Part shown: piece after piece, positions 1 through 10,586 of the stretch
Layout of the letters: each line of letters opens with the position of its first letter
Numbering within the stretch: position 1 is the first letter of the stretch
NCBI GenBank assembly: GCA_011947345.1
Contig: JAAVTG010000672.1
Span: forward strand, 806,001 to 870,000
Origin: Phytophthora quininea
Taxonomy: Eukaryota; Oomycota; Peronosporomycetes; Peronosporales; Peronosporaceae
DNA length: 64,000 bases
Direction of reading: 5' to 3'
Notes under the pieces: model-generated
Told to the model about the DNA's origin: nothing
The model's database searches: none
Seen by the model: only the letters and a program-made list of their open reading frames with translations
Position numbers and translations under genes: made by a program

Positions 1-1009
1 CATGCTCAAGCAATAGAGCCACTATGGGCGGCACTAAGGACACACAGCTCGCTTCTGTCTCCAGCATTTCACCGCTTGATCTGACCCTTGCACGTTCACT
101 GTCTACTTGAACAACTTGTCCAAATGAAAGCTTCTCTGGGAGATGGAAAGATACCGCACGTCGTAGACACGAAAGCTCTCCTGCTGCTCTCACTTCACTC
201 GCCGTCACCACGTGGTCTTCAGCGATATTTCGATGCACCATCCCTTCTCCGCCTTCTAAGCTGCGGAACGCCACTTGGTCGGACGTCATTCCAACGACCT
301 TGGCGTAGAATGGCTGCTCAAATTCACCCTCGACTAACTCCGGCACTAAATGGAGGAACGAGCGCTTAGTTAAGCGAACCATAATTCCGGAGCAAAGGGA
401 GCTGAAAGCGGGTAGAGACGCTGAAGCGAGAGAGCGAGGGCCTTAGACGCGAGAGAGAAATCTGAAACTAACGAGCAGGAACTACCTACGGCTTCGTGCG
501 TTGGTTTCATCTTGCGCTGCCTTCCTTGAAAAGCTATTTTCGCGCTCTTGCTCGAAAATTCCCATTGTCGAGACGCTCGACACAATCAATATTGGAACAA
601 TGTCAATTTCTTGGGAAAACAATTGCAATGCATCGATCTAATTGTGTATCTTGTCGTTGAAGTGTCTGTGAGGCCTTGTTTGACGAGTTGGCAGAGGCAT
701 AAATAACCACGTCTGGTGGTCTCGAGGAACGAGGAAGTGGGAGAGCACGAGGTTTTTTGCTGGACGACGGCGCGCTCCAGCTCACACTTTTGAACCCACA
801 CTGCCGCCGCTCAACCTCCACGACAGTTCCGCATCGAACCCCTTGGCTAACCACGTTACTATCGCAGCAGCCTCGTTCGTCTCGAATCACTCGCGCAAGC
901 CTGTTCCACCAACGATGTCGATCAGCTCGGCGTTTGCTCCGCAAGCCTCCAGAAGAAACCAGCACTATCCATCGGCTTTTGCGCTCCGCAGAAGAGGAAT
1001 CGATTAATT
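1..1009. other. No recognised gene
   Basis: Open frames occur on both strands but none shows a family motif, and the longest ones overlap each other in different frames. The stretch ends against a hAT transposase remnant, so some of it may be eroded transposon. The words ACAATCAATATTG near 585 and 1521 could be decayed element ends, but I cannot align them convincingly as inverted repeats. Confidence 0.4.
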
Positions 1010-1409
1010 TTGGTAGCGCTTGTGTCTCCTCAGAGCCCAGCACCAAGCGCAAACACAGAAAATCTAAATCGACCCGCCCAGGCACTTCAAAGAAGAAGCG
1101 CACCAAAACCTCTAGTGTTCGTTCACCAAGGTCTGCAAGTCCAAGTGGTGTACAGCGAAGACAGGCATCAGTCGCGCCCACCATCAGACGCCGCAGATCA
1201 CCTGGGAAGTCAAAGCGTCTATCGAAGAGAGATCCAAGTCCAGAGAGGAAGACCGCTCGAAGTACATCGATTTGTCTTGGCTTCCTGCTACCTCCGTCGA
1301 GGTGGAACGACTGTTCTCGGCAGTGAAGTGCATGCTTGGAGGATAATATAAGCAGAAGCGAGTGAGTGCGAAGACGCTCGAGTCAATCCTCTCCTTGAGG
1401 ATTAAGTAG
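1010..1409 (+). pseudogene. hAT-family transposase C-terminal (dimerisation) remnant
   Basis: In the frame starting at 1263 the translation reads SWLPATSVEVERLFSAVK, followed by CMLGG, a TAA, and YKQKRVSAKTLESILSLR. The T-S-x-x-x-E-R-x-F-S core followed by a helix ending in L-R is the signature of the hAT C-terminal dimerisation domain (ZBED/hAT transposases). The stop after CMLGG and the lack of an upstream catalytic region show that this is a decayed 3' end. Upstream bases from about 1010 hold basic, Ser-rich open sequence in several frames that I cannot assign. Inferred: an old, inactive DNA transposon piece with no current function. Confidence 0.7.
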
Positions 1410-1525
1410 GCAGAGAGGGTAGCATGAGAAAATAGCGAAGTAGAGCCTGAAGAGTACGATTAGCTATGAGTAGAAGTTGCTAGCTGCCATTACGATCCTA
1501 GCAATATTGGACGAGGTCGCCACAA

Positions 1526-2150
1526 TCAATATTGTGGAGAACAATTTTTGCAATGTAACAATGCCAATGTTTTTTTTTCGAGCCCTCCCTGCACAGCTGC
1601 GGGCGGTCGCTCATCCTCCGCTTTCCTCCCTCCTCTTCCCACAACATTTACGCATATGTCCTTCATCCGTCCACCTGTAATATCCGCCTCATCCTCTGGC
1701 TGCTTATGGCCACTTTGAACTCGAAAGTCGTGCGCCGCCAACGCTCTCTCCACCAGCTCTCCTAAAGCGTCTTCCACATGATGATTGAGCGACTTCTCGC
1801 TCGCATCTTTTAGCGCCTGCTCCTGCTCCGCCACTTGCGCCTGCAGCACTTGCAACTGACTCTCCACACCTGTCCAAGCGACACTCAACTTATCCATCGC
1901 TGCAGACTGATGCGTCTGAGCGTCCGCAGACTCTTTAGCAGTGGCCGCCAGCTCCCCACAGCCTCTTCAGTCGTTGATTACCTTTCACTAACAAAATAAA
2001 GTATCGTCAATGAATCTACTTTGTTCACGATATCATATAAGCCATAGCAACGCACCGTAGCGTTGGTCTGCAGGAGTTTGAGCGTCTTCCAATTGTTTTT
2101 GAGCTGTTGCATTTATTCCTGTAATGGTTGGATCTGAGGATTCTCCTCAA
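1526..2150 (-). pseudogene. Coiled-coil protein fragment
   Basis: The frame 1526-1897 starts with ATG and encodes a heptad-rich stretch (VESQLQVLQAQVAEQEQALK) followed by an acidic helix. The same coil continues upstream to about 1960 (ELAAATAKESADAQTHQSAA) after a one-base frame change. Further upstream, 2000-2150 reads another helix (MQQLKNNWKTLKLLQTN). The three blocks are broken by frame changes and could be exons of one gene or a decaying copy. No catalytic or binding motif is visible and I do not recognise the family. The coil composition resembles many oomycete structural or transposon-associated proteins. No nearby gene helps to assign a role. Confidence 0.45.
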
Positions 2151-2341
2151 TGACAGAGCACGACTTGTTACTTGGGAGAACACGGGGGGCTGCGGATTGG
2201 CTGTCAGCAGTCGATGCAGACGCAGGTGCGCACAGCCTCAGGGACGTCTCGCCACTCTCGTCTTGGCCTTGAACCGTGCGCTGGCCGACGTCATGTCACG
2301 TCGTTCGGAGAATTCAGTAGACTTTTCCAGGGCCATGGAGG

Positions 2342-2387
2342 TCTGGTCTTGTTGTCGGGTCTTGTCGGGACCCGAAGCAAGACCAGA
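2342..2387. repeat. Imperfect hairpin rich in GGTCTTG/CGGGTC
   Basis: TCTGGTCTTG (2342-2351) pairs with CAAGACCAGA (2378-2387). An inner CGGGTC/GACCCG pair follows, giving 10+6 bp of stem around a short loop. It lies 240 bp upstream of the Crypton gene and may be a transposon end or a structured repeat. I see no gene between 2151 and 2625. Confidence 0.5.
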
Positions 2388-2625
2388 CCAAAACAGGACC
2401 CGAAATAATGTTAACTTATATGTAAAAATGAAATTATTGGGGCGTAGCCCCCTTATAATTATGTCTTTTACCACTTGCATTACCCTTTTTAGTATGTGTT
2501 TTGAGAATCGGTTAGGGTACAATTATATGTAGCGAGAATTTGTCTGCGTTTGTTCTGCTCGTACTTAATTGAGTGGACTTTGACGGTCGACGACTTTTGA
2601 AGATCAAACAGAAGAAGCGCCGCCC

Positions 2626-4920
2626 ATGGCTTGTAGCGGTGCTGTTCACGGCGACCTGGTGCCCGGCTCCGACGGTGAGCAGCAAGATGATGGCGAAATG
2701 AATGACGACAGCGGCGACGAAGTACCCTGCAACGACGGTGACCACGTTGGCGACGACCTTGATGATCAAGTGCACGAAGTGAAAAACAATGTTATCGCAG
2801 CAAAGACAGTGGACATGTACTGGCGAGGAATCAGCCACTACTTGTCGTGGCTGTATCAAAACAAACGAAATGTGCTTAGCGATGCATTTCTTGCTTTGGT
2901 GCCAACTAGTAACCTGCAAAACGACGGAAACGTGGTGCCCCTGTCAAGCGACAGCATTTATCGTATCATCACTGGCAACCCATTGCTACCGCCCATCACA
3001 TACGATTTGCATCGTGCTGAGGACTTTGAACAATTTCTCGTGTCGTTGAGAAACCAGAAAGGTGGAAAACCTGGAATGTCAGTGTACGATTCTTTGCGAT
3101 CAAGTCTATTTCACTTATATCGTGGCTATGGACGCACAATGCCCGAAGATTTTGCTGCTGACTTAACACTGTTCTTCAAAGGCTTGAAACGCACCGTAGC
3201 TCGTCCAAGTCACGCATCTGGTCAGAAACTTACCGAAGGAAAGGAGCCGTTGTCATTTTCCGTGTTGAGATTGTTGTGCTTGGCAATGATGAAGCATCAT
3301 ACCGACGAGTATACACTCGCTCATACTTTCCTACTTATTAGCTGGAATTTAATGTGTCGAGCTGGCAGTACTGTTGGAATTCACGCTGGCCACATGAGGT
3401 GGGATGGTGACGCTATTGCTATTGTATTTGGTCACATGAAAAATGATCAGGAAGGGACGCGACCTCGAGACGCTCGGCATGTATATGCCAATCCTTTCAT
3501 GCCGGAAATTTGCCCTGTGCTGTCGCTAGCAGTGTACGCAGCGATATGTGGTTTGTCAAACTCGTTGCTGTTCCCTGGCCAAAACCAATACAATCGATTT
3601 TCCAAGATATTAAAGCGTATCATGGTTGAACGAGACGTGAAAGTTTTGCTAGAGAGTAAAGGCTTAAGGCCTGACGAGATTGGGACCCATTCAGCTCGCA
3701 AAGGTTCTGCTACATACGTTTCCTCATGCTCAAACGGCGGTCCATCCGCTGTTGCGATTTGTATCCGAGCGGGATGGACGCTTCCTGGAGTACAAAATAC
3801 ATATATTCGCTACGAAGCCGCTGGAGATAGAATTGTGGGTCGGTATGCAGCGGGCTTACCATTTGGGCAAGCCGGCTTTGCTAGTTTACCTCCTTTTTTC
3901 GAGGATTGCGACGATGAAATACGTCGAGGTATTGAATTGTGTTTTCCAAAGATGCCGAGTCATTTGATTCCTGCCGGGAGTTTTTTCTTGCATCGCTGGT
4001 GTATCATCACAATTTTCTTACTGCAACACTTCCTGGCAAGCACTCACTGTATCAAAATGCATTGTTCGGAAACACGAGACTTGTAAATCGGTTGAAAGCC
4101 CGGGTAAAATGTCGAATTGCTACACCGACCGATCGGATTAGACCCACGGGTGTTCCTCCACATGTACATTTGTTGGTAGCGCTGCAGCATCAAGCTGATC
4201 AATTAAAAAATTGACGCTTTCAGTGAATGCGCTGGCCCCAACTGTCGTTGCCTTGATGCAAACAGAACTGGCGGCTTATCACGGCTCAATTTCGCCTGCA
4301 ACGCTGGATGCTAGTATATCCCGCGCACTTCGTAACACTGGGATCACCGCGCTGATACAGCACGTTCAAGGAGTCTCGTTGCCGCAAGAACATGTCAATC
4401 ACCAGGAACAACAACAACCCGACCACTCCAATGATCGGCAAAATGCTGATCCTAATGCATCCTTAGTCACGAGTCTGAATCTGAACAATTCGCGTCTTAA
4501 TCGCGTGCCACCCGACTTCGAGATCCCAAGCATGACCTTGGAGTGCGCTTGGGAGCACTGGTGCTGCGGAGACCCGAATCAGCGCTTTGGTCCGTACCGA
4601 TTTTTACAATGGCAAGATCTATCTAACAGCAAAAGCGCAAGCGATTGTCCCATTATCACTGCATGATGATGGAAATCCAATGCAAAATCGCGAAGACTAG
4701 CTGGATCGAGCGGCCTACCATCACCGAGGCTCGCAATATGCTGATGATAGCCCTGCTTCAACTTCCTATCAGTGCTGTTACGGCCAAACATCGAGAGCGC
4801 CGCACGAGTCTGCTCAAATGGTCTACAGCCCTGCAAGAAATACGACGCAATCGTCGCCAAACAAGCGTTAGTGTAGGTGTAGCTAGCGGCATGCCACGCC
4901 TGCAAACAGTTGCTAATCAT
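2626..4920 (+). pseudogene. Crypton-type tyrosine recombinase, with frame breaks
   Basis: The 486-residue first frame (ATG 2626) has the tyrosine-recombinase catalytic set: Arg in LMCRAG (residue ~242), H-x-x-R in GTHSARKG (~353) and the nucleophile Tyr in NTYIRY (~390). An acidic N-terminus leads into a helical core-binding region. The reading continues in other frames: after the T6 run at 3981-3986, after the A6 run at 4205-4210, and after the A4 run at 4631-4634. The last part has a Trp-rich motif (AWEHWCCGDPNQRFGPY, then KWSTALQEIRRN), like the GCR1_C-type DNA-binding domain that ends many Crypton recombinases. Each break is a one-base loss in a homopolymer, so the gene may be intact in the organism. 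It would excise and integrate a circular DNA intermediate. Confidence 0.85.
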
Positions 4921-5025
4921 TGAGTGCTTTGATTTACCTCCTACCTTCGTCTTCTTGTCAGCAACACTCGTCGTGGACTACAACACGCTAACAAGTATGG
5001 TGTTGACTTGTGTAGGTGGCGGTAG

Positions 5026-5160
5026 TTTTTGTCTGCGTCAGACGCAGACAATTCACAAAGAGGCCGGGCAGTCGCCGGGAATAGCAGCAGTTGTATCGGA
5101 AAGCCACCAGCCGACTTGTGATTTTGTCTGCGCCGAACGCAGAAGATAACGCAGAAGTTT
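5026..5160. repeat. Repeated TTTGTCTGCG words with a small palindrome
   Basis: GTCTGCGT-CAG-ACGCAGAC (about 5031-5049) is a perfect 8-bp stem, and TTTGTCTGCG recurs at about 5123. A related word, ATTTGTCTGCGTTTG, lies left of the recombinase gene at about 2539. The repeats therefore bracket the Crypton gene and could mark element ends or recombinase-binding sites. Cryptons are not known for long terminal repeats, so this is only suggestive. Confidence 0.35.
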
Positions 5161-5806
5161 TGATACAAAAGCCGACTGCGGCGCATACATATTCAAGAGA
5201 ATTTATAATATCCCTTCCCGGGGAAAAATTGCGGTTTTTACCTCTGTTGAATGACTCCCACCAGAGGCGGTCAGAATAGAAGAAGGAATATATTCGAAAG
5301 TTCAGGTGGATCTCCTGGATAGAAAGAGGTAACCGTCATAAAAAAGAGGTCCGTTTTTAGCACAACCGGGAGGGAGAGCTATATATGGCGGGATGGCGGA
5401 TTATGCTATTTCGCTACGGTTTCCACCCGAATTATTTGGTTGTGTGGCCACCACACCAACTTCTCCACTCTGGGTAACCAACTCGCCTCCCCTGATTTAG
5501 CTCCAAACTCCCGTTCAACGTGCACTTTACCTGCGAGATTCTATTCCGTAAAAATACATCGGAGTGAGCCGCCAGTCGTAAAAGTCTGGCAAAAGTACTG
5601 GGTCATGTACTGACACAAGGTTCCTGTCAAGTTGAAGTGCTAGGCAGTCTGCGCTCGAATGCCATTGACCCGAAGCTCATTTGGCCCGAGCTCTCATTAT
5701 CGCTTTTACAGCGTCGAGCACAAGCCAGCCCAAGTAGCTCAAGTCACCCCAGCACTTCGCGCACGCCGACCGTGCGCTCTCCACCTGTCCTACTACTGCC
5801 TCCGTC
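5161..5806. other. Intergenic, upstream of OB-like gene
   Basis: I see no supported gene. The last 130 bp contain GCTCATTTGG (about 5676) and CTCATTATCGCTTTT (about 5690), which loosely resemble the oomycete initiator and would fit transcription of the gene starting at 5807. Confidence 0.4.
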
Positions 5807-6451
5807 ATGGACATCATCGACAGTCTACGCAGCGCGGTTCTGCAGCAGCGCGAGGAGGAACTGACTAACTTCTTCACGTGCGGGGAGGATCTGCGAGACT
5901 TCGTCTCTGCTCGGGAGCCACCCGCTGGCGTCAACATCACCGTAAAGATGTGCTGCTTTGTCGCTGAACGGTTGAGCGCCGACAATGGCAGCCGTGTCAC
6001 GCTCGTGAACTCCACCGCCCACGGAGTGTTCGATAACATCCGCGAGGACCTTACGGAGCTGAATGCGATCAATCGCAAGCCCTTCATCGCCCAAATAACC
6101 GTTTGGGATGCCAAAAGAAGATTGGTTCGCCGAAAGCGATGCGCATCCAATTCCGCCCCGGCGCGGTGTACGAGTTTCGGCAAGTCCACGGAGTGGGCTT
6201 CCTCGGACATCCCGAAAGGGAACGTTCAATTCGAGGACAGCGGAATCCCGAGGGTCGTGGAGACGTCACCTCCACTGCTGAAGCGCAAGACAGAGCGCTC
6301 TACTGCAAACCGCCAGCCCAAAGCGAGAGCCCTCCAGCTACGGGATGGAGACGACGAGCACAAGACGAACGAGGGTAGCGTGAGCACGAATGCTCCACGC
6401 ACGAGAAGCGCAAGCACGAGTGTAGCTCGCGGTGCATCGGGATCGCTATAG
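5807..6451 (+). CDS. Possible OB-fold protein, paralogue of the 28.6-29.1 kb gene
   Basis: The ATG frame encodes MDIIDSLRSAVLQQREEEL, a short helix, then a beta-rich block (VNITVKMCCFVAERL ... RVTLVNSTAHGVFDNI ... KPFIAQITVWDAK). It continues one frame away as MRIQFRPGAVYEFRQVHGVG and returns to frame 2 for a basic, Ser-rich tail. The same order occurs in the gene at 28629-29120 (NISIEMCVLSI ... WRIELTDRS ... FVFQLSVWKN ... GLCYRFEKVHSLQLMYGNPV), so the frame switch at the A4 run 6113-6116 and a second near 6205 are probably sequence errors. The layout (strand, polar turn, 'vYrF..VH' strand, 'G.p') suggests an OB fold as in RPA- or telomere-type ssDNA-binding proteins. That is inference from pattern only. 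Confidence 0.55.
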   Translation: MDIIDSLRSAVLQQREEELTNFFTCGEDLRDFVSAREPPAGVNITVKMCCFVAERLSADNGSRVTLVNSTAHGVFDNIREDLTELNAINRKPFIAQITVWDAKRRLVRRKRCASNSAPARCTSFGKSTEWASSDIPKGNVQFEDSGIPRVVETSPPLLKRKTERSTANRQPKARALQLRDGDDEHKTNEGSVSTNAPRTRSASTSVARGASGSL

Positions 6452-7340
6452 TCCGCAGTGGATCGACGAGACAAGGGAGCGGCATTCACGCATAGTTCAG
6501 TATTGCTGGCAGTACTAGCGCAAGGAAGGAGGAGTACTCTGCAAGTGTGCATAGTTTAATTCGGAGCCGCGCGGTGCATTCAATGGATGGAGAGAAACAT
6601 ATAGTCGTTTTGTGGTGCTACTTGACGTTCGTGTTCATCTCAGCACCTCGCTGGGTAGTGGAAACCAAATCCGTGCGTACGACGCGCTAGTAGATAGTAT
6701 CTTTCGGAGCAATGACAAAATCTTAGCTTGAAACCGGCATGGATTCGGTGAATGCTGGCAAGAAGTGCAAGGTTGGTTGAGACTGATGGCGCGGCACGTT
6801 ATAGCCCGCAGTGGGTCGACAAACCGCAGATGTGTTAGGTTGATTTGGATGCCGCAAGGTGCCTCAAATGGAAATGAAACACGGTCGTTTTGCGTTGAAG
6901 GTTGACGTTCTCTGCAGTGTTCATCCCAGCACTTTTCCGCGCAGTGGATACCAAATCCGTTCGTGCGATGCGCTAGTAGATATTCTCTTTCGAAGCGAAC
7001 GAATGCCGAGCTCTTAAATTCGGCATGCTTTGACTGAGGCGGGCACAAATGATGGCAGGAATACCAAATATGATTAAGATCGATGTCGCGGCGGAATGCT
7101 AGAGTCCGCGGAGGGTCAACGTTATGAGGAGTGATCATTCACACGCAGGTCAGTACTGCTGATAGGATTAGCGATAAGAAGGAAGAGTATATTGCAGGCA
7201 GGCTGGCGCAATGCATTCATTGGAAACAAATCAGTAGCTTTGCATAGCTACTAAACGTTCTCATCTCAGCACCTTGTCGGCTGGACGCCACATCTGTTTG
7301 TGTGATGCGCTAGTAGATCCGTTTGTTTGATGCGCAAGTA
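6447..7340. repeat. Degenerate tandem repeat, three copies of ~300-350 bp
   Basis: Units start at about 6447 (TATAGTCCGCAGTGGATCGAC), 6800 (TATAGCCCGCAGTGGGTCGAC) and 7100 (TAGAGTCCGCGGAGGGTCAAC). Within each, in the same order, come a GGTGCATTCA/GGTGCCTCAA word, a TTTGTGGTGC/TTTGCGTTG word, a TTCATCTCAGCACCT word and finally GATGCGCTAGTAGAT. The third unit runs into the start of the SET gene. The copies differ by many substitutions and indels, so the array is old. No convincing open frame spans it. Confidence 0.7.
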
Positions 7341-7412
7341 GATGGTATTCTTCGAGGCGATCACCAGAACTTCAATCTCTCCGCATTTGTTAAGAAGCGC
7401 GCCGAGGTCGTG

Positions 7413-8776
7413 ATGGCAGCAAGGCAGCGATGTCAGTCTACCCTCGATCGCTTTATCTACAGCGGCAGTGAACCCTCACGATTTACCACCGCGCGCTTCA
7501 ATTCGACCCTTGTAAGCGTACATGGTGATGTATATATACCGAAGAAGTGTCTAACGCATGTCCAGTTGTTTGAAGATCGAAGTGTGCTACAAGCTATGGT
7601 TGAGTATGAGCATGTCGACCAGAACGTATTTCGCTACAGACCAAGACGCGTACTTCGGGAGGTAGGCTGTCGAAATGGGTGCTATGGCGAGGCTAACAAG
7701 TGGTGGTGTTTGCAGGACGAGGTGCCATACTGCCGTTGCTCTGCTAGTTCGTCTTCAGACGTTCGTTGCGGCGCCAACTGCGAGAATCGACTGGTACGTT
7801 ATGTGCAAGTGCTAACATGGCAGCAGTGACTGACGCTGGGTATGGTCTGAAGATGCAAGTAGAATGTGTTAAAGGCAAGTGCTGGACGGGAGGCCGCTGC
7901 AGCAACCAGACCATGCAGGATGGAGTTGGCGTCGTAATACAAGTAAGGAGGGTTCCTGAGAAGGGTATGGCATTGTTTGCCAACCAGCATGTAGCACCTG
8001 GTCAGTTCATCTGTCAGTACACGGGCGAAGTTATCCGACGAACGAGTTATCGCCGTCGAGCGAAGGTGGGTGCTCTCTCTATCCAACAGCAGCAGATACT
8101 AGAGACAAAGCTGAAGCTGTTGGTTTATCAAGCAGGAACTAAGTGCAGCGCGCCATTACTACGGGATGGCGGTCTCTAATTGCGAAGTGGTTGACGCGCG
8201 GGACTATGGCTGTCTGGTCAGGTTCGCAAACCATAGCTGCAGCCCAAACAGCATTGTAGAGCGCTGGGAGGTCAATGGTGAGACCTGCTGCGGCATTTTC
8301 GCGAAGGAGCATATTGGAGATGACCACGAGATGACCATAGATTATGGTAGTGGGAACTCGTCTCTCGACGTAAGCCGCTTTGCCTTTTGGTACGCTAGCC
8401 TATTAACAGTCACCATGTCTACTGGACGCAGAGTAGGAAAAGGTGCAGCTGCAAAGCTCCTGCGTGTCAACTACCTGTAGTACGGCAATCAGCTGCCAGT
8501 CTAGTTGCTTGCCGTCGTGTAGCGTAGGTATCTGAATATATCAATGTGGTTGCAGCACAGCCGAAGAAATTTGGCGTTGACGCAAGAAACTTACTCCAGG
8601 ATGCGGCTTCGTCGAAGAAGATGAAGGTATCTCTGGAATTCTCAGCCCCTAGCGACATTCGCAGCACAAAAGAGCAGCCGTACCAAGCGTCGGTGTGCGT
8701 GGTGTACAAACGCTTGACTACAAATCATGACTACAAATACTGTGCTAGCACAACCATGAGAGAGAGCACTGTGTGA
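7413..8776 (+). CDS. SET-domain (putative histone-lysine methyltransferase) gene with introns
   Basis: The first in-frame ATG is 7413. Exon 1 (to 7793) ends in an AWS-like cysteine cluster (YCRCSASSS...CGANCENRL). A 59-bp intron (GTACGT...GAAG, 7794-7852) leads to MQVECVKGKCWTGGRCSNQ and the SET core FICQYTGEVIRR. A second intron (GTGGGT...CAAGCAG, 8066-8135) restores RHYYGMAVSNCEVVDARDYG, the cofactor/catalytic block RFANHSCSPN and the catalytic Tyr in TIDYG. A post-SET cluster CSCKAPAC follows near 8450, but only in a frame one base off. A last exon may run to 8776. Products of this family transfer methyl groups from SAM to lysine, often on histone H3. All core residues are present, so it may be active. 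Start and last splice site are uncertain. Confidence 0.75.
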
Positions 8777-9045
8777 TGCCGTGCAAACGAATCACAGCGG
8801 ATGATTGTGTTCCAGTCGAGGAAGCTCTGCGGGTGTTAATGAAGTCGCATGAAGCCATAGAAAGTATTGCTGGTGATGCACTCACGATGCGCGCTGTCGT
8901 TTGAGGTGAGCACTCGTTCAATAATCAAAACTGCTAGCATCGACAAAGAGAGAAACAAACTTGTGATGTATTGCAGCTCGAAGTTGATTCGGTGTGCCGA
9001 GTATGCTGTGCTAATGGTGGCTGTACAGTTGTGTCCGCAGCACAG

Positions 9046-10586
9046 ATGGCAAGTCCATCCAAGAGTGTGCGGGCCGCGAAATCGGCGAGGAAGATACTCA
9101 GAGCGTTGGAAAAGCAGAGCGATGCTGGTCCAACAAAAAAGCGACGTACAAAGCCCGCTCCAGTCGAGGCGGCTGAAGCGGATGCGACCGCGCGATGGAT
9201 CGACCGTGCCGACGAAACACGAAAGCGAAATGCGGTAGCACAATTGCAACCTCGGCTCACCAAGCGAAACAAGAAAGCGGGGGTCGTAGAAGCTAGAAAC
9301 GAACAGCAGCGCATGGATGCAAAAGGTAAATATCGTGGCACACAGCACTTATCTCTCGACGTACTGTACTCATCTGTGCTTGCTACAGCCTTCTTCGATG
9401 CTGTAGACGCTCCGTTTCTTCGGATCTGCGGCAGCTGTGGCGAATCGTCGAAGTCTGAAAATGCCGTGTTAAAAGCGTATGCTCCTCAGTCGAACCTGTT
9501 TGCTCCTCTGCTAAACAGCACTGGCAAGTGTGAAATCATCGAAGAAGCAATCGTGGAGGACAAAACCAAAGATGCCTCGATGACATGGATCTGCTGCCGT
9601 TGTTACGACTCCTTGCGTAAGAGAAAATCCCAAAGTTTAGCAGAGCAAGTGGATTCAGGATCGCCCCGGTGCCGATCAAATTAGCAGTGCTAAACCGGAT
9701 TGAGGCGCGTTTAATCGGCCTCGGGGTTTCTTTCACGACTTGTGTAAATTTGTACTCAGATGGACAAGAATTTACGCGGGAAACTCTATCAACTACTGGA
9801 ATGACGTTACCAACGTGGTGTTGGAATTACCTCGGCCATTGCAGAAGTGTGGCATTGTTTTCTTGAAGCTCCAAGGTTCCTATTCAGCTAAATACTTTAG
9901 GGTCCGTCCTGATATGGTGCGACGGGCGCTGTGCTGGTTGATCGCGAACAACCCGCTGTACCAGCGCGTGCGCATCTCTGAAAAAATCTTGCCGCACTGC
10001 AGGAATTCGACGTCGACAAAGACTTACCCACGATAGAATTGACGGAGGAAGAATCACAAATTCTTCACACCAGTGAGAACCAAGTAAACGATAACCACGA
10101 AGAGCACGAGGCGTCATCACAACGACAAGAAAGTGCCGAAGACCGATCCTATGACCAAATCAACGTGGCAACGGTTGATGCTTGCAGCATAGACCTTAGC
10201 CAAACCTGCCATGCTTGCTTGCGTCCTGAAACCATTGAAGAAAAGCAATATCCACACCCTCTATCATCGAAAGTGGCACGCAAACGGCTGCTCCAACTGC
10301 AGACACCGCAACCGAAAACGCTATCGACGATAATGTCGACGTACTAAGTAACCTGATAGAGTCGTTCGAACTCGAGCGAAATGAGAATAGCAACGAAAGC
10401 GAACTTGAGAAAATCATCCAGGCAGCTAACATTTCCTGTGGTGATTCTGAATATCCTGTCAAGGAATTAAGGCGTAGCACAGATACAATAGATGAGTATA
10501 CCACAAAGCTGCTGATGCAAAACTGCTTTCCTACTCTATTCCCGAACGGCGAAGGCGGCTATAATCCTCTTGAAGACGAAAAATGA
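9046..10586 (+). pseudogene. Helitron 1 N-terminal region (zinc/DUF6570-like, start of Helitron_like_N)
   Basis: ATG 9046 opens a basic coil (KSVRAAKSARKILRALEKQ), then LSLDVLYSSV. It continues to ICGSCGE...WICCRCYDSLRKRK, paired CxxC motifs. From 9660 another frame reads PVPIKLAVLNRIEARLIGLG and DVTNVVLELPRPLQ, the pattern of the DUF6570 domain that precedes many Helitron replicases. An acidic linker follows, and from about 10330 an open frame leads to CFPTLFPNGEGGYN, the entry to Helitron_like_N. A TGA at 10584 interrupts it just before VHEFHLADYCAHLMKWHDRR. No complete frame covers the region, so it is non-functional or mis-sequenced. Confidence 0.7.

Noticed and set aside
586..1184. Long minus-strand open frames over the hAT region
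   Set aside because: They overlap each other and the transposase frame and show no motif. They are most likely antisense shadows.
580..1567. ACAATCAATATTG words as hAT terminal repeats
   Set aside because: They are direct rather than clearly inverted, the alignment fails beyond 13 bp, and no 8-bp target duplication is visible.
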